From NCBI GenBank assembly GCA_017651385.1, contig JAGCCY010000274.1:1-10058 (forward strand): a stretch of DNA of 10,058 nt. The letters run 5' to 3'. Below, in pieces: positions 1-7,684 of the stretch. Below the pieces are notes generated by a model. It ran no database searches. It was not told where the DNA came from and saw nothing but the letters and a program-made list of their open reading frames with translations. Source of the DNA: Lachnospiraceae bacterium (GTDB lineage Bacteria > Bacillota > Clostridia > Lachnospirales > Lachnospiraceae). A program made the translations under genes and the position numbers. Numbering within the stretch: position 1 is the stretch's first letter; each line of letters begins with the position of its first letter.

Positions 1-45
1 CATTTTAAGTGATTTGTATAGTTAAAAATGGGGGTAAAAACGACC

Positions 46-75
46 AAAAAACGGGCTGTCTTTTTGGACAGCCCG
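46..75 (-). terminator. Rho-independent terminator after the DUF4003 gene
   Basis: A perfect 9-bp GC-rich stem (CGGGCTGTC, 52-60, with GACAGCCCG, 67-75) encloses a 6-base loop. On the minus strand it is followed directly by six T residues (46-51), then GG and a further T-rich stretch. It starts 14 bases beyond the DUF4003 stop codon, so it ends transcription of that gene and possibly of the whole upstream run. The plus-strand side (CGTGTTTTT) has only a weaker T-run, so any termination in the other direction is probably inefficient. Confidence 0.93.
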
Positions 76-89
76 CGTGTTTTTGGACC

Positions 90-1070
90 TTAATGTGAGT
101 TTGACGAAGCCACGGTACAAGCGACAACGGCGATCATCACATACTGCATCGTGATCGTAAATATAATTGAGTTTAATACCGAAAGATTCGATGTGGTACG
201 TTCACCCGCATATACATCGGCTACAAGCATGATCGCCAGAGCATTTCTGATCTTTTTGCCGATCGTGCCATTTCCAAATCCCTTTGCGGATTTAAGATAA
301 TCGGAAACTTCCTTTATCTCTTTTGCAAGGGTTAATGCATCGACGCCTGAATTTAAAAGAGAGCCCAAAGTAACAAGTTCATAGCTCTTGCCGATCTTAA
401 CATCGTTTTCTTTTAAAGTGTTGTAAAGATTTAAAAACTTCTCGCACTTTGCTTCGGAAGACTCTTCGTAAAGAGCAAGGATATGGCTTACCGACTGAGC
501 GATGTTTCCCGAAAGTCTCATTTTCTTTTTGATGATCGAATAGCATTCATCCGCTTCGTTTACAAGGCTTTCAACATCCTTATCGGAAAGAGCCAGTGCT
601 GCTGCAAAAGGAACATCTTCAGAGCCCGTGATAACGGGATGAGTCTTGCTCATTCTCTTGTAGGTCTCTATTGTCTTGTCCACATAAGCATCGATCTCGG
701 CATCGGACTTCTTATCCAGAAGAGTCATTGAAGCAACCACACGGTATTCTCCGCCGAGTGACTTGATCTTCTTTACTTTCTTGTTGACCTCGATCGCCCT
801 CTTTATATAATCCTCCGGATCTTTTGAAAGGACCATCCTTACAACCGTCGGGATCTCAAGCATTGCACGAAAATCCGAGAATGCGGAAACGTTTTCCTTA
901 AGTATCTTCTTGGCTTCCTTAAGTTCATCCTCGCCGGCCTTAGCTTCCTCAACCGCTAAAGCGACAGCGCCTGTGCTCTTCATAAGACCTTCTTCAAATC
1001 TGAATGTCTTATTGATGACTGCTCTGTTCCCGATCGCAAGATCGCATTTTTCTTTTAATTTGATGTTCAT
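90..1070 (-). CDS. DUF4003 family protein, function unknown
   Basis: This 326-residue protein resembles DUF4003, a family of roughly this length found in Bacilli and Clostridia with no established function. The match, made by eye from memory of the family, rests on the central stretch THPVITGSEDVPFAAALA (about 143-160) and the following GNIAQSVSHILALY (about 188-201). The protein is mostly helical and charged, with a hydrophobic C-terminal segment (about 299-320) that could be a membrane anchor or a buried helix. There is no signal peptide. The start at 1070 is preferred because GAGGAGAGG lies 4 bases upstream; an in-frame ATG at 1163 would add 31 residues but has no ribosome binding site. 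It lies 154 bases after the MATE gene and is closed by a strong terminator. No catalytic motif is visible, so no role is assigned. Confidence 0.85.
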   Translation of the reverse strand: MNIKLKEKCDLAIGNRAVINKTFRFEEGLMKSTGAVALAVEEAKAGEDELKEAKKILKENVSAFSDFRAMLEIPTVVRMVLSKDPEDYIKRAIEVNKKVKKIKSLGGEYRVVASMTLLDKKSDAEIDAYVDKTIETYKRMSKTHPVITGSEDVPFAAALALSDKDVESLVNEADECYSIIKKKMRLSGNIAQSVSHILALYEESSEAKCEKFLNLYNTLKENDVKIGKSYELVTLGSLLNSGVDALTLAKEIKEVSDYLKSAKGFGNGTIGKKIRNALAIMLVADVYAGERTTSNLSVLNSIIFTITMQYVMIAVVACTVASSNSH

Positions 1071-1074
1071 AGTA

Positions 1075-1083
1075 CCTCTCCTC
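1075..1083 (-). promoter_or_regulatory. Ribosome binding site deciding the DUF4003 start
   Basis: On the minus strand GAGGAGAGG lies 4 bases before the ATG at 1068-1070. It is a strong Shine-Dalgarno match and the reason for choosing this start over the upstream in-frame ATG at 1163, which is preceded only by A/T-rich sequence. Confidence 0.85.
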
Positions 1084-1208
1084 ATTTGTGTTTTTCTGTA
1101 TGTTAATATGATATCTCTTATCATTACCCCATTCCATTTGATCTCATTACAATCTTCTTTCATTTATGTAAGTTTTGCGGATCGTGCGTAAACCTCCAAA
1201 CATGCTCT

Positions 1209-1221
1209 CCGGGCTCCCCGG
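1209..1221 (-). terminator. Small GC hairpin after the MATE gene, weak terminator candidate
   Basis: CCGGG (1209-1213) and CCCGG (1217-1221) form a 5-bp stem with a 3-base loop, starting 3 bases beyond the MATE stop codon. On the minus strand it is followed by AGAGCATGTTT rather than a clean T-run. It could slow polymerase or protect the 3' end, but it is not a convincing intrinsic terminator. In the rest of the 154-base gap (1071-1224) I could not identify a promoter with confidence. Confidence 0.3.
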
Positions 1222-1224
1222 CGA

Positions 1225-2580
1225 TCAGATCTCCCTGGTCAGGTTGTTTATCCAGTTGCCCTTTTTGTAATGATGAATGGCAATAGGCATTTTGATAAAC
1301 TCATCCGTACAGGTTATTGCATATACGATTATGGGCGGCAATTTAAGCACAAACGCACTTATTAGCCCAAGCGGCACCGCCACACCCCACATGCTTATGA
1401 TATCGAGCTTAAGTCCGTACTTTGAATTGCCTCCGCATCTGAATAACGATGCGATAAGTACCGTATTTATGATCTGTCCCACCTGATATACGGTGCTTAT
1501 AAGAAGCATGATCGTAAGATAGTTTTTGGCCGTATCCGATATCTTAACAAGGTTCGGGATATACGGCATCGCGATGAAAAGAACGATCCCCTGAAGGATG
1601 CTCGCGATGAACGAAACCTTAAGTATCGAAGACGCATCGGATCTTGCAAGCTTTAAGTCGCCGCTTCCTATCTCTTTTCCCAACAGAATCGCCGCAGCTG
1701 CCGAGATACCGAAACCTACCGTGGTCACAAGGTCTCTCGCTACCGTCACGACTGAATTGGCCGCCACGATATCGGAGCCTAAATGTCCCATGATTATCGA
1801 GTTCATGTTAAACGCAAGTCCCCACAGCGCATCGTTCATTAAAGCCGGAAGCGAATATCTTACAAAGTCCGATAAAAGAACGCGGGGGATATTGAACATG
1901 TTACCCAATGCCTTAGGAATGATCTTTTGCTTAAAGAAATCAACAAGACAGATGACAAGCTCTATGCCGCGGCTTATGCTCGTCGCAAGAGCGGCACCGA
2001 TTATGCCCATGGCGGGCATGCCGAAGAGTCCGAAAATAAGTATCGCATTAAGTAAAACGTTAAGCCCCATCGTGACCATCGACACAGCCATTGAAAGCTT
2101 GACTCTCTCACAGCTTTTCATGATGGAAAGATACGGTCTTGATATGCCCGCAAAGAAATACGATGCGGCCACATACCTTAGATACTCGGCTCCCGCTTTT
2201 CGAAGTTCCGCATCATCCGTCCAGATCGCGATCACGCCTTCCGGAACGAACAGTGCAAGGACCGTCGCAAGAGTCGATAACGACATGCATATGATAAGGC
2301 CTATACCGAGTATCTTCGATATGACCTTCGCATCCTTCTTGCCCCAGTACTGGCTTGCAAGTATCGTCAAAGCGGAATCTAACCCAAAATACACTATGTT
2401 TAAAAGAAACTGCACCTGAGCCGCTAAAGACGACGCCGAAAGCGAGGTCTGGTCGACTCTTCCCAGCATAATAACATCCGCCATACTGACGGCGGATGTT
2501 ATAAGATTCTGTATTACGATAGGTATTACAAGTATGAAAAGGCTTTTTAAAAATCCTTCCCTGTATTTGAATAACTTCAT
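1225..2580 (-). CDS. MATE family multidrug/cation efflux transporter
   Basis: This 451-residue integral membrane protein has the length and about twelve hydrophobic segments expected of MATE (MOP superfamily) antiporters, which export cationic drugs or metabolites in exchange for Na+ or H+. Visible family features are the first-helix motif MADVIMLGRVD (33-43), ASQYWGKKD (75-83), the repeat-joining region NVLLNAILIFGLFG (174-187) followed by GIIGAALATSIS (192-203), GKEIGSGD (301-308) in the second half, and LFRCGGNSKYG (379-389). The two halves show the usual pseudo-twofold arrangement. The start is supported by AAAGG 6 bases upstream. It begins 47 bases after the beta-helix glycosidase stop. 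The substrate cannot be read from the sequence; a link to the neighbouring genes is only positional. Confidence 0.95.
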   Translation of the reverse strand: MKLFKYREGFLKSLFILVIPIVIQNLITSAVSMADVIMLGRVDQTSLSASSLAAQVQFLLNIVYFGLDSALTILASQYWGKKDAKVISKILGIGLIICMSLSTLATVLALFVPEGVIAIWTDDAELRKAGAEYLRYVAASYFFAGISRPYLSIMKSCERVKLSMAVSMVTMGLNVLLNAILIFGLFGMPAMGIIGAALATSISRGIELVICLVDFFKQKIIPKALGNMFNIPRVLLSDFVRYSLPALMNDALWGLAFNMNSIIMGHLGSDIVAANSVVTVARDLVTTVGFGISAAAAILLGKEIGSGDLKLARSDASSILKVSFIASILQGIVLFIAMPYIPNLVKISDTAKNYLTIMLLISTVYQVGQIINTVLIASLFRCGGNSKYGLKLDIISMWGVAVPLGLISAFVLKLPPIIVYAITCTDEFIKMPIAIHHYKKGNWINNLTREI

Positions 2581-2627
2581 ATATAACCTTTGATCCTGCG
2601 TTAAAGCTTTATTTACGCTTGATTATA

Positions 2628-4583
2628 TCATACTTTTCTCGGATCGATCGAATATACCGTATCTTTCTTAATCTCGGCAAAAGGTCCGGGGAGTACGGTA
2701 TCCGAAAGCACTTCATTGCCTAAAATATCCTCGCATACTACGTCTTCACGCGATACTTTCTTTAACTTTTCGACATCGTAGATATAATCCTTGTCGGTCT
2801 CACCGCCGAATCCCGGAGGAGTTACGGTCGTATCGGAGAACCTGACCGTATACTTATCGGTATCGACTTCGATATCAAACCATGCATCCACACCGTTTTT
2901 ATCAAAGCCGTAAAACTCTCTCCACGACTTAAGATCTAAGCATACTTCGGGAGCGGGATACATGATCCTTAAGTAACCGCCGTTAAACTGCTTAACATAC
3001 GCGTTTCCGTCGGATGTGTTCTTTTCCGTGGGGAATGCTATCGCACCTTCGCCGCAGTCGTAGATAAGATTGTTCTTTATGACGGCATCCCTTGATGTGC
3101 CGCCTCTCATGCCGGGTGAGATCCTGAATGCAACAGGCTTTGCGTAATAGCCGTAACCGCGGCATTTGCCGATAAGGTTATTGACCACATGCATGCGGTC
3201 GGTACCCTCTCCGTATACCGCATAACCGTTTATAACGTCTCCCTCGACCATCTTGTACCATCCCGTAGAACCGGGCTCGACAGGTCTCTTCTTAGGATCG
3301 AAGCGGCCTTCAATGTTCCAGAATATGTTGTTGTCTATTAAATTAATGCCTTCTCTCGTGCACTCGATGAATATAGCTTCTCTCTGCTCGATGCCGTCAA
3401 GGAAAAGATTCTGTGTGATACGGTTATTTACATTGCCGCAGTCAAGCCAGATATGATCGGCACGGAAGGTATTCTTGAATATATTTCTTCTGAAAAGTCC
3501 GTCGACGCTGTTGTGAAGCTTGATGGCGCCCGCTTCCCAGGAAAGTTCCATCTTCTGCCAGCCGGTGCCTTCGATAAGATTGTCCTCTATGAGCATGTTT
3601 GTGGCAAAAAGACCCGCAATACCGCAGACTCCGGCATCCTTGATGTGACATCTTCTTATCACGCTGTAGCCTGTGATCCTGTCCTTATCAATGTTATGAT
3701 GCCAGCATTCGTTGCCCACATCGATCGCTACCGCATTGGCCCAGTCGACCGTACAGTCTTCGATCACCCAGTGATGTCCTCTGTATGCGGAGATCGATCC
3801 CCTTTGAGGTACAGGGGCACCCATTGCGGCATGTGCGCACACAAGGCCCTTGACCTTTATATAAGAAAGGAACGGGATATCAGGTGCGAAACACTGCTCA
3901 CGGCATGTGATCTCTATCCTGTGATCCTTTGGATCTTCATCGTTCTTAAGCCTGAAATGAACGGTCTGACCGTTTGCTTCCACCCAGTATGTACCGTCTT
4001 CTGTACCCATATTGTTGTATAAAGGCACCTGCTTAAGCATCACGCCGTCACAGAATACCATTCCGCGGCGGTTTAAATACGGCGTCATATCGGTCTTTTC
4101 GTATTCGATAAAGAGCCTGTCATGAAGTATATTCACGGCGCAGAACGGATTATAGCCCTTAAACATCTCGGGATCGAGCTTATGGGCATATATCTTTGCA
4201 TCTTTTGCGGCATTTAAGTCGGCACCGTATCCCCATCGTCTCCAGTCCGTGCTTTCGCTAAAATCCGTAACTTCTTCGGAAGCCTTGATAACGACCTTCC
4301 CGGGTTCAACAGCTTCATACACTATCATGCTGTCGGGCCCGTCGCCGCCTGTCTGCGGCCTTACGCACTCTCTGTACTCACCGGGCGCGATTAGGATATG
4401 CGTTCCGGGTGTTGCAGCCTTTGCCGCAGCATTAATGGTCTTAAACGGCGATGCCTTGCTTCCGTCGTTTGCGTCCGATGCATTTTCTGCATTTGCATCC
4501 ACATAAAGTTCTTTGGTAAAAGAAACCTCCCTCTCCCAAAAGGCGAACTCTTTTCCGTCCGCCAAAGTTTTTGCTTCCCTCAT
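2628..4583 (-). CDS. Right-handed beta-helix glycosidase, GH120-like (probable beta-xylosidase)
   Basis: This 651-residue protein has no signal peptide and should be cytoplasmic. The N-terminal part has the DUF1565/beta-helix opening LYVDANAENASDANDGS (26-42), SPFKTINAA (45-53) and APGEYRECVRP (66-76). Many short beta-helix coils follow (about 240-510), such as VIEDCTVDWANAVAIDVGNE (273-292) and IEDNLIEGTG (332-341). The order and wording of motifs resemble GH120 beta-xylosidase XylC of Thermoanaerobacterium saccharolyticum as I remember it: YREWVKP, TVKGFEMAHAA, AGIKLHAAIDV, LWLDW and VFVEVSHG correspond here to YRECVRP, KVKGLVCAHAA, AGAIKLHNSVD, IWLDC and IFIEC. This places Asp381 as candidate nucleophile and Glu407 as candidate acid/base. 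GH141 or another beta-helix family remains possible. AGGAGG lies 8 bases before the ATG. The gene follows metH after 87 bases. Confidence 0.82.
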   Translation of the reverse strand: MREAKTLADGKEFAFWEREVSFTKELYVDANAENASDANDGSKASPFKTINAAAKAATPGTHILIAPGEYRECVRPQTGGDGPDSMIVYEAVEPGKVVIKASEEVTDFSESTDWRRWGYGADLNAAKDAKIYAHKLDPEMFKGYNPFCAVNILHDRLFIEYEKTDMTPYLNRRGMVFCDGVMLKQVPLYNNMGTEDGTYWVEANGQTVHFRLKNDEDPKDHRIEITCREQCFAPDIPFLSYIKVKGLVCAHAAMGAPVPQRGSISAYRGHHWVIEDCTVDWANAVAIDVGNECWHHNIDKDRITGYSVIRRCHIKDAGVCGIAGLFATNMLIEDNLIEGTGWQKMELSWEAGAIKLHNSVDGLFRRNIFKNTFRADHIWLDCGNVNNRITQNLFLDGIEQREAIFIECTREGINLIDNNIFWNIEGRFDPKKRPVEPGSTGWYKMVEGDVINGYAVYGEGTDRMHVVNNLIGKCRGYGYYAKPVAFRISPGMRGGTSRDAVIKNNLIYDCGEGAIAFPTEKNTSDGNAYVKQFNGGYLRIMYPAPEVCLDLKSWREFYGFDKNGVDAWFDIEVDTDKYTVRFSDTTVTPPGFGGETDKDYIYDVEKLKKVSREDVVCEDILGNEVLSDTVLPGPFAEIKKDTVYSIDPRKV

Positions 4584-4617
4584 ACCTTTAACCTCCTCAC
4601 AAATTTATTGTCCCCAC

Positions 4618-4635
4618 ATAAAATTCAGGTTTTAT
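4618..4635. repeat. Short A/T inverted repeat in the metH to beta-helix gene gap
   Basis: ATAAAA (4618-4623) and TTTTAT (4630-4635) form a perfect 6-bp inverted repeat around a 6-base centre. The stem contains only A-T pairs and would be weak as RNA. It lies between the GC-rich hairpin at 4644-4665 and the ribosome binding site of the beta-helix gene. It could be an operator half-site pair, but this may be chance in A/T-rich sequence. Confidence 0.25.
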
Positions 4636-4643
4636 CTGCCGCC

Positions 4644-4665
4644 ATGCGCAGGTGTCCCCGCGCAT
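4644..4665 (-). other. GC-rich intercistronic RNA hairpin downstream of metH
   Basis: On the minus strand ATGCGCGGG pairs with CCTGCGCAT (nine pairs, one of them G-U) around the 4-base loop GACA. It starts 5 bases beyond the metH stop codon. No T-run follows (GGCGGCAGAT), so it does not look like an intrinsic terminator. It is better read as an mRNA-stabilising or processing hairpin that separates the methionine genes from the beta-helix glycosidase gene. Confidence 0.55.
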
Positions 4666-4670
4666 CCCGG

Positions 4671-7058
4671 CTAGTCGCACCCAAATATCATTTTTGCTAT
4701 ATCCGCGGACTGCTTGGCATCCTTGGAATAATAATCCGCGCCGATCTGCATCGCAAAGTCCTCGGTGAGCACAGCGCCGCCCACCATGACCTTACAGTCA
4801 AGGCCCGCTTCGCGAAGCTGCTTTATGGTCTCTTCCATCGAAACAACAGTCGTGGTCATAAGGGCAGATAACCCGACAAGCTTGATGTTCTCGGCTTTCG
4901 TGACCTCCACGACCTTTTCGGGCGGAACATCCTTGCCAAGATCGATGACCGTAAAACCGTAGTTCTCAAGTATCGTCTTTACGATGTTCTTTCCTATATC
5001 GTGTACATCGCCCTTGACCGTTGCGAGCACGATCTTTCCTTTTGAAATGGTCTCTCCCGAGCTTGTCTTTGCCATGTATTCCTTGATGACCGAAAATCCC
5101 GCTTCCGCAGCGGATGCGCTTGCAAGAAGCTGGGGCAGGAAGCTTTTGCCCTTTTCAAAATCCAGACCCACTCTGTCAAGTGCGGGGATCAGATCGTCAT
5201 TTACTATATCAAGAGGATCCTTTGTGGCCAGTAACCCTTCTACATCCTTGGCAACGGATTCCTTAAGACCTTTAAGCACATGATCGGTCAGATTGTTTGT
5301 TTCTTTGACAGCTTCAGCCGCAACATTCTGTGCCTTTTCCTTTTCGGCTGCCTGAATGGCCGCGTATTTCTCGACATAATCCATCGAACCCTGATCGACA
5401 TTGTCGAGCACAAGGTATGCGTCCACAGCGCCCATCATAGCGGCGTTATTGGGATTGATGATGGCAAGATCGAGTCCCGCATTCATTGCAAGAGTCAAAA
5501 ACGTTGTGTTTATGTATTCTCTTTTTGGAAGACCGAATGAGATATTCGAAACGCCGAGGACAGTATGCACGCCGTAACGTTTTTTGACTTCCGTAATGGC
5601 ATTTAAGGTATCTCTTACTTCTTTTTGCTGGACACTGGCCGCAAGAGTAAGACAGTCTATATAGATATCTTTTCTCGGAATGCCGTATTCTTCACACTTT
5701 TTAACTATATAGCCGGCGATCTCCACACGCTTTTCGGCTTCGTTGGGTATGCCGCCCGAGTTCATACAAAGGCCTATCACGGCGGCACCGTAATGCTTTG
5801 CGATCGGAAGTATCGTATCAAGGACCTTATCCTCACCGTTTACCGAATTGATGAGCGCTTTTCCGTTATATACTCTTAAAGCAGCCTCTATTACCTTTGC
5901 ATCGGATGAGTCGATCTGAAGAGGAGTGCCCACCAAAGCCTGAAGTTCCTTTACGACCTCGACCATAAGTCCCTTCTCGTCTATCTTCGGAAGGCCGACG
6001 TTTACATCCAGGATCTTGGCCCCGGCTTCCACCTGCTCAAGCGCCTGACTCTTTACGTAGTCGATATCATGATTGAGCAACGCTTCTTTAAAGACTTTTT
6101 TACCTGTAGGATTAACACGTTCGCCTACAACATGTACCTTAGTTATGTCAACATATCCTCTTGAACTTGTAAGGTAAGAATGGTTGTTTTCCTCAGGTTT
6201 GATCGGCTTGTAGTCTTTTGTTATGTCAACAAGTTTTCTTATATACTCGGGATCCGTTCCGCAGCATCCGCCCACCATTGAGACTCCGAGTTCTAAGAAC
6301 TGCTTCATGTCTTCCACGAACTGATCTGCTTTAAGGTCGTATTCACCTGTCCTCGGATCGGGAAGCCCCGCATTGGGCTTTATGATGAGCGGAAGGTTTG
6401 AAACCTTTCTCATCCTCTCCACAAAAGGAAACAGTTCGTTGGGTCCGAGCGAACAGTTTACGCCGATCGCCTCAACGCCTAAGCTTTCAAGCGTTATCGC
6501 CATCGATTCCACAAGCGTTCCCGTGAATGTCCTTCCGTTTGTTTCGAAGGTCATGGTGACCCACATGGGAAGCTTTGTGTTTTCTTTGGCAGCAAGCACT
6601 CCCGCCTTGACCTCCAAAAGATCCGTCTGGGTCTCAAACACAAGTACATCCGCTCCGGCTTCCTCGCCGGCTGTGACCATTTCCTTATAGATATCATAGG
6701 CTTCGTCGAACTTAAGGTTTCCGAACGGCTCCAGTATATCTCCGATCGTACCCATTGAAAGCGCCACGAGCACGTCTTTGCCCGATTCTTTTACCGAATC
6801 CTTTGCATTCTTTACGGAAGCTTTAATAACATCTGTTACTGAATATTCGCCGTGCCTTAACTTGTATGCGTTGGCACCGAAAGTACACGTGTAGATCACA
6901 TCGCTTCCCGCATCAATGTACGATCTGTGGATACCCTTGATGATCTCGGGATGCGTGATATTAAGTTCTTCGGGTATCTTTCCCATGGGAGCGTTCAGCC
7001 TTACAAGCTCCGTACCCATGCCACCGTCCAATACCCTTATCCTGTCAAAATAATCCAT
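4671..7058 (-). CDS. metH: Cobalamin-dependent methionine synthase core lacking the AdoMet reactivation domain
   Basis: This cytosolic enzyme transfers a methyl group from 5-methyl-THF through cobalamin to homocysteine, making methionine. In 795 residues it carries three of the four MetH modules. The homocysteine domain (about 1-285) opens with VLDGGMGTEL and has the zinc cysteines Cys202 (GVNCSLGP) and Cys265/Cys266 (GGCCGT). The pterin/folate domain (about 305-570) has VVGERVNPTGKK, DVNVG and NSVNGE. The B12 helical cap is about 585-665. The B12 Rossmann domain (about 675-795) has GDVHDIGKN, with His686 as the expected lower axial cobalt ligand, and GLSALMTTT. The roughly 330-residue reactivation domain of E. 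coli MetH (1227 residues) is absent and is supplied by the gene 17 bases upstream. A corrinoid methyltransferase with another methyl acceptor is unlikely given the adjacent metF. Confidence 0.95.
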   Translation of the reverse strand: MDYFDRIRVLDGGMGTELVRLNAPMGKIPEELNITHPEIIKGIHRSYIDAGSDVIYTCTFGANAYKLRHGEYSVTDVIKASVKNAKDSVKESGKDVLVALSMGTIGDILEPFGNLKFDEAYDIYKEMVTAGEEAGADVLVFETQTDLLEVKAGVLAAKENTKLPMWVTMTFETNGRTFTGTLVESMAITLESLGVEAIGVNCSLGPNELFPFVERMRKVSNLPLIIKPNAGLPDPRTGEYDLKADQFVEDMKQFLELGVSMVGGCCGTDPEYIRKLVDITKDYKPIKPEENNHSYLTSSRGYVDITKVHVVGERVNPTGKKVFKEALLNHDIDYVKSQALEQVEAGAKILDVNVGLPKIDEKGLMVEVVKELQALVGTPLQIDSSDAKVIEAALRVYNGKALINSVNGEDKVLDTILPIAKHYGAAVIGLCMNSGGIPNEAEKRVEIAGYIVKKCEEYGIPRKDIYIDCLTLAASVQQKEVRDTLNAITEVKKRYGVHTVLGVSNISFGLPKREYINTTFLTLAMNAGLDLAIINPNNAAMMGAVDAYLVLDNVDQGSMDYVEKYAAIQAAEKEKAQNVAAEAVKETNNLTDHVLKGLKESVAKDVEGLLATKDPLDIVNDDLIPALDRVGLDFEKGKSFLPQLLASASAAEAGFSVIKEYMAKTSSGETISKGKIVLATVKGDVHDIGKNIVKTILENYGFTVIDLGKDVPPEKVVEVTKAENIKLVGLSALMTTTVVSMEETIKQLREAGLDCKVMVGGAVLTEDFAMQIGADYYSKDAKQSADIAKMIFGCD

Positions 7059-7075
7059 ATCTTTCTTCTTACCCT

Positions 7076-7672
7076 TTATATTTGATCCTTAACTATTCCC
7101 GCAACAGCGGTAACGGTCTTTAAAGGATTCATGAGCATATTTCTGTTTAGCCTTACACCGAGGTATTTCTCGGTATTTAATAGTCTTATAAAATCTTCCT
7201 GCGATTCAAGCGGAAGGTCGCCGTAGCCCGGGCTGAACCTCACCCCGGTATGAAAACCGCCGGGAAGCGTTTCATCGATCTCTTTCTGAAGATCGTCGGC
7301 CGCTTTTTCGATAAGCGTGATCCCTGCGGAGTTAAGTATCACTCCCGAAGCGGGATCCGATACCATCATTTTTTCTATCTCGGTGTCAAAAGAAGCACCA
7401 AGCGTAATACAAAAAAGAACTGCTTCTTCGGCCCCGTTTAGATGCTTTTTCAAACTGTTTCCCAAAAGCATCACACCCGTGCCCAAAAGAGCAATTCCCT
7501 CTTCTTTTTCTTCGATCTTGAATCTTCTGTAGGTACTCTTAATCAAGGCCGCCTCGTTGGCGGCCTTGATACAGTCGTTTATTCTCTTCTCGATCCCTTC
7601 GGTGAGCTCGCTTCCTCTGTATGAAAGATAGCGTAATATCTCACTGCGGTCTTCTAAAGAAAGCAGGGTCAT
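7076..7672 (-). CDS. Free-standing methionine synthase reactivation-domain protein
   Basis: This 198-residue protein corresponds to the AdoMet-binding reactivation domain normally found at the C-terminus of MetH. The signature is GVRFSPGYGDLPL (143-155), in which Arg145 and Tyr150 match by spacing the AdoMet-contacting Arg and Tyr of the E. coli RPAPGY motif. LGTGVMLLGNS (63-73) and the C-terminal NPLKTVTAVAGI (182-193) also fit the small stand-alone version; Thermotoga maritima has a similar short protein separate from its MetH. Its expected role is reductive remethylation of oxidised cob(II)alamin using AdoMet and an electron donor. The open frame extends to 7750 inside metF, but the start at 7672 is chosen because GAGGGAG precedes it by 5 bases. 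It begins 10 bases after the metF stop, so translation of the two is probably coupled. Confidence 0.9.
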   Translation of the reverse strand: MTLLSLEDRSEILRYLSYRGSELTEGIEKRINDCIKAANEAALIKSTYRRFKIEEKEEGIALLGTGVMLLGNSLKKHLNGAEEAVLFCITLGASFDTEIEKMMVSDPASGVILNSAGITLIEKAADDLQKEIDETLPGGFHTGVRFSPGYGDLPLESQEDFIRLLNTEKYLGVRLNRNMLMNPLKTVTAVAGIVKDQI

Positions 7673-7677
7673 CGGTT

Positions 7678-7684
7678 CTCCCTC
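7678..7684 (-). promoter_or_regulatory. Ribosome binding site overlapping the metF stop codon
   Basis: GAGGGAG on the minus strand shares bases with the metF TGA (7683-7685) and lies 5 bases before the ATG at 7670-7672. It fixes the start of the reactivation-domain gene and suggests ribosomes finishing metF reinitiate there. Confidence 0.8.

Noticed and set aside
1..45. CAT at 1-3 as a minus-strand ATG beginning the next downstream gene
   Set aside because: There is no Shine-Dalgarno sequence in front of it and only one codon is visible, so it cannot be supported.
1071..1163. 31-residue N-terminal extension of the DUF4003 protein
   Set aside because: The ATG at 1163 lacks a ribosome binding site, while the one at 1070 has a strong one.
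1071..1224. Possible sigma-A promoter ahead of the DUF4003 gene (TATTAA near 1101-1106, or TTTACG with TACATA further upstream)
   Set aside because: The candidate -10 boxes match at only three or four of six positions and lack a convincing -35 box at proper spacing, so a promoter cannot be claimed.
1598..2419. 273-residue open frame on the plus strand opposite the MATE gene
   Set aside because: It lies fully inside a well-supported MATE gene, its translation is low-complexity Ser/Ala/Pro-rich with no recognisable family, and it is best explained by codon bias of the opposite strand.
3453..4022. 189-residue open frame on the plus strand opposite the beta-helix gene
   Set aside because: It is nested in a gene with clear family motifs, and its translation shows no domain or coherent composition.
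4584..4670. Riboswitch (SAM or cobalamin type) or promoter ahead of the beta-helix gene
   Set aside because: The gap is only 87 bases and shows one hairpin and a short A/T repeat, without conserved riboswitch elements or a clear -35/-10 pair. Any SAM or B12 riboswitch for the methionine genes would have to lie upstream of mgtE, outside the window.
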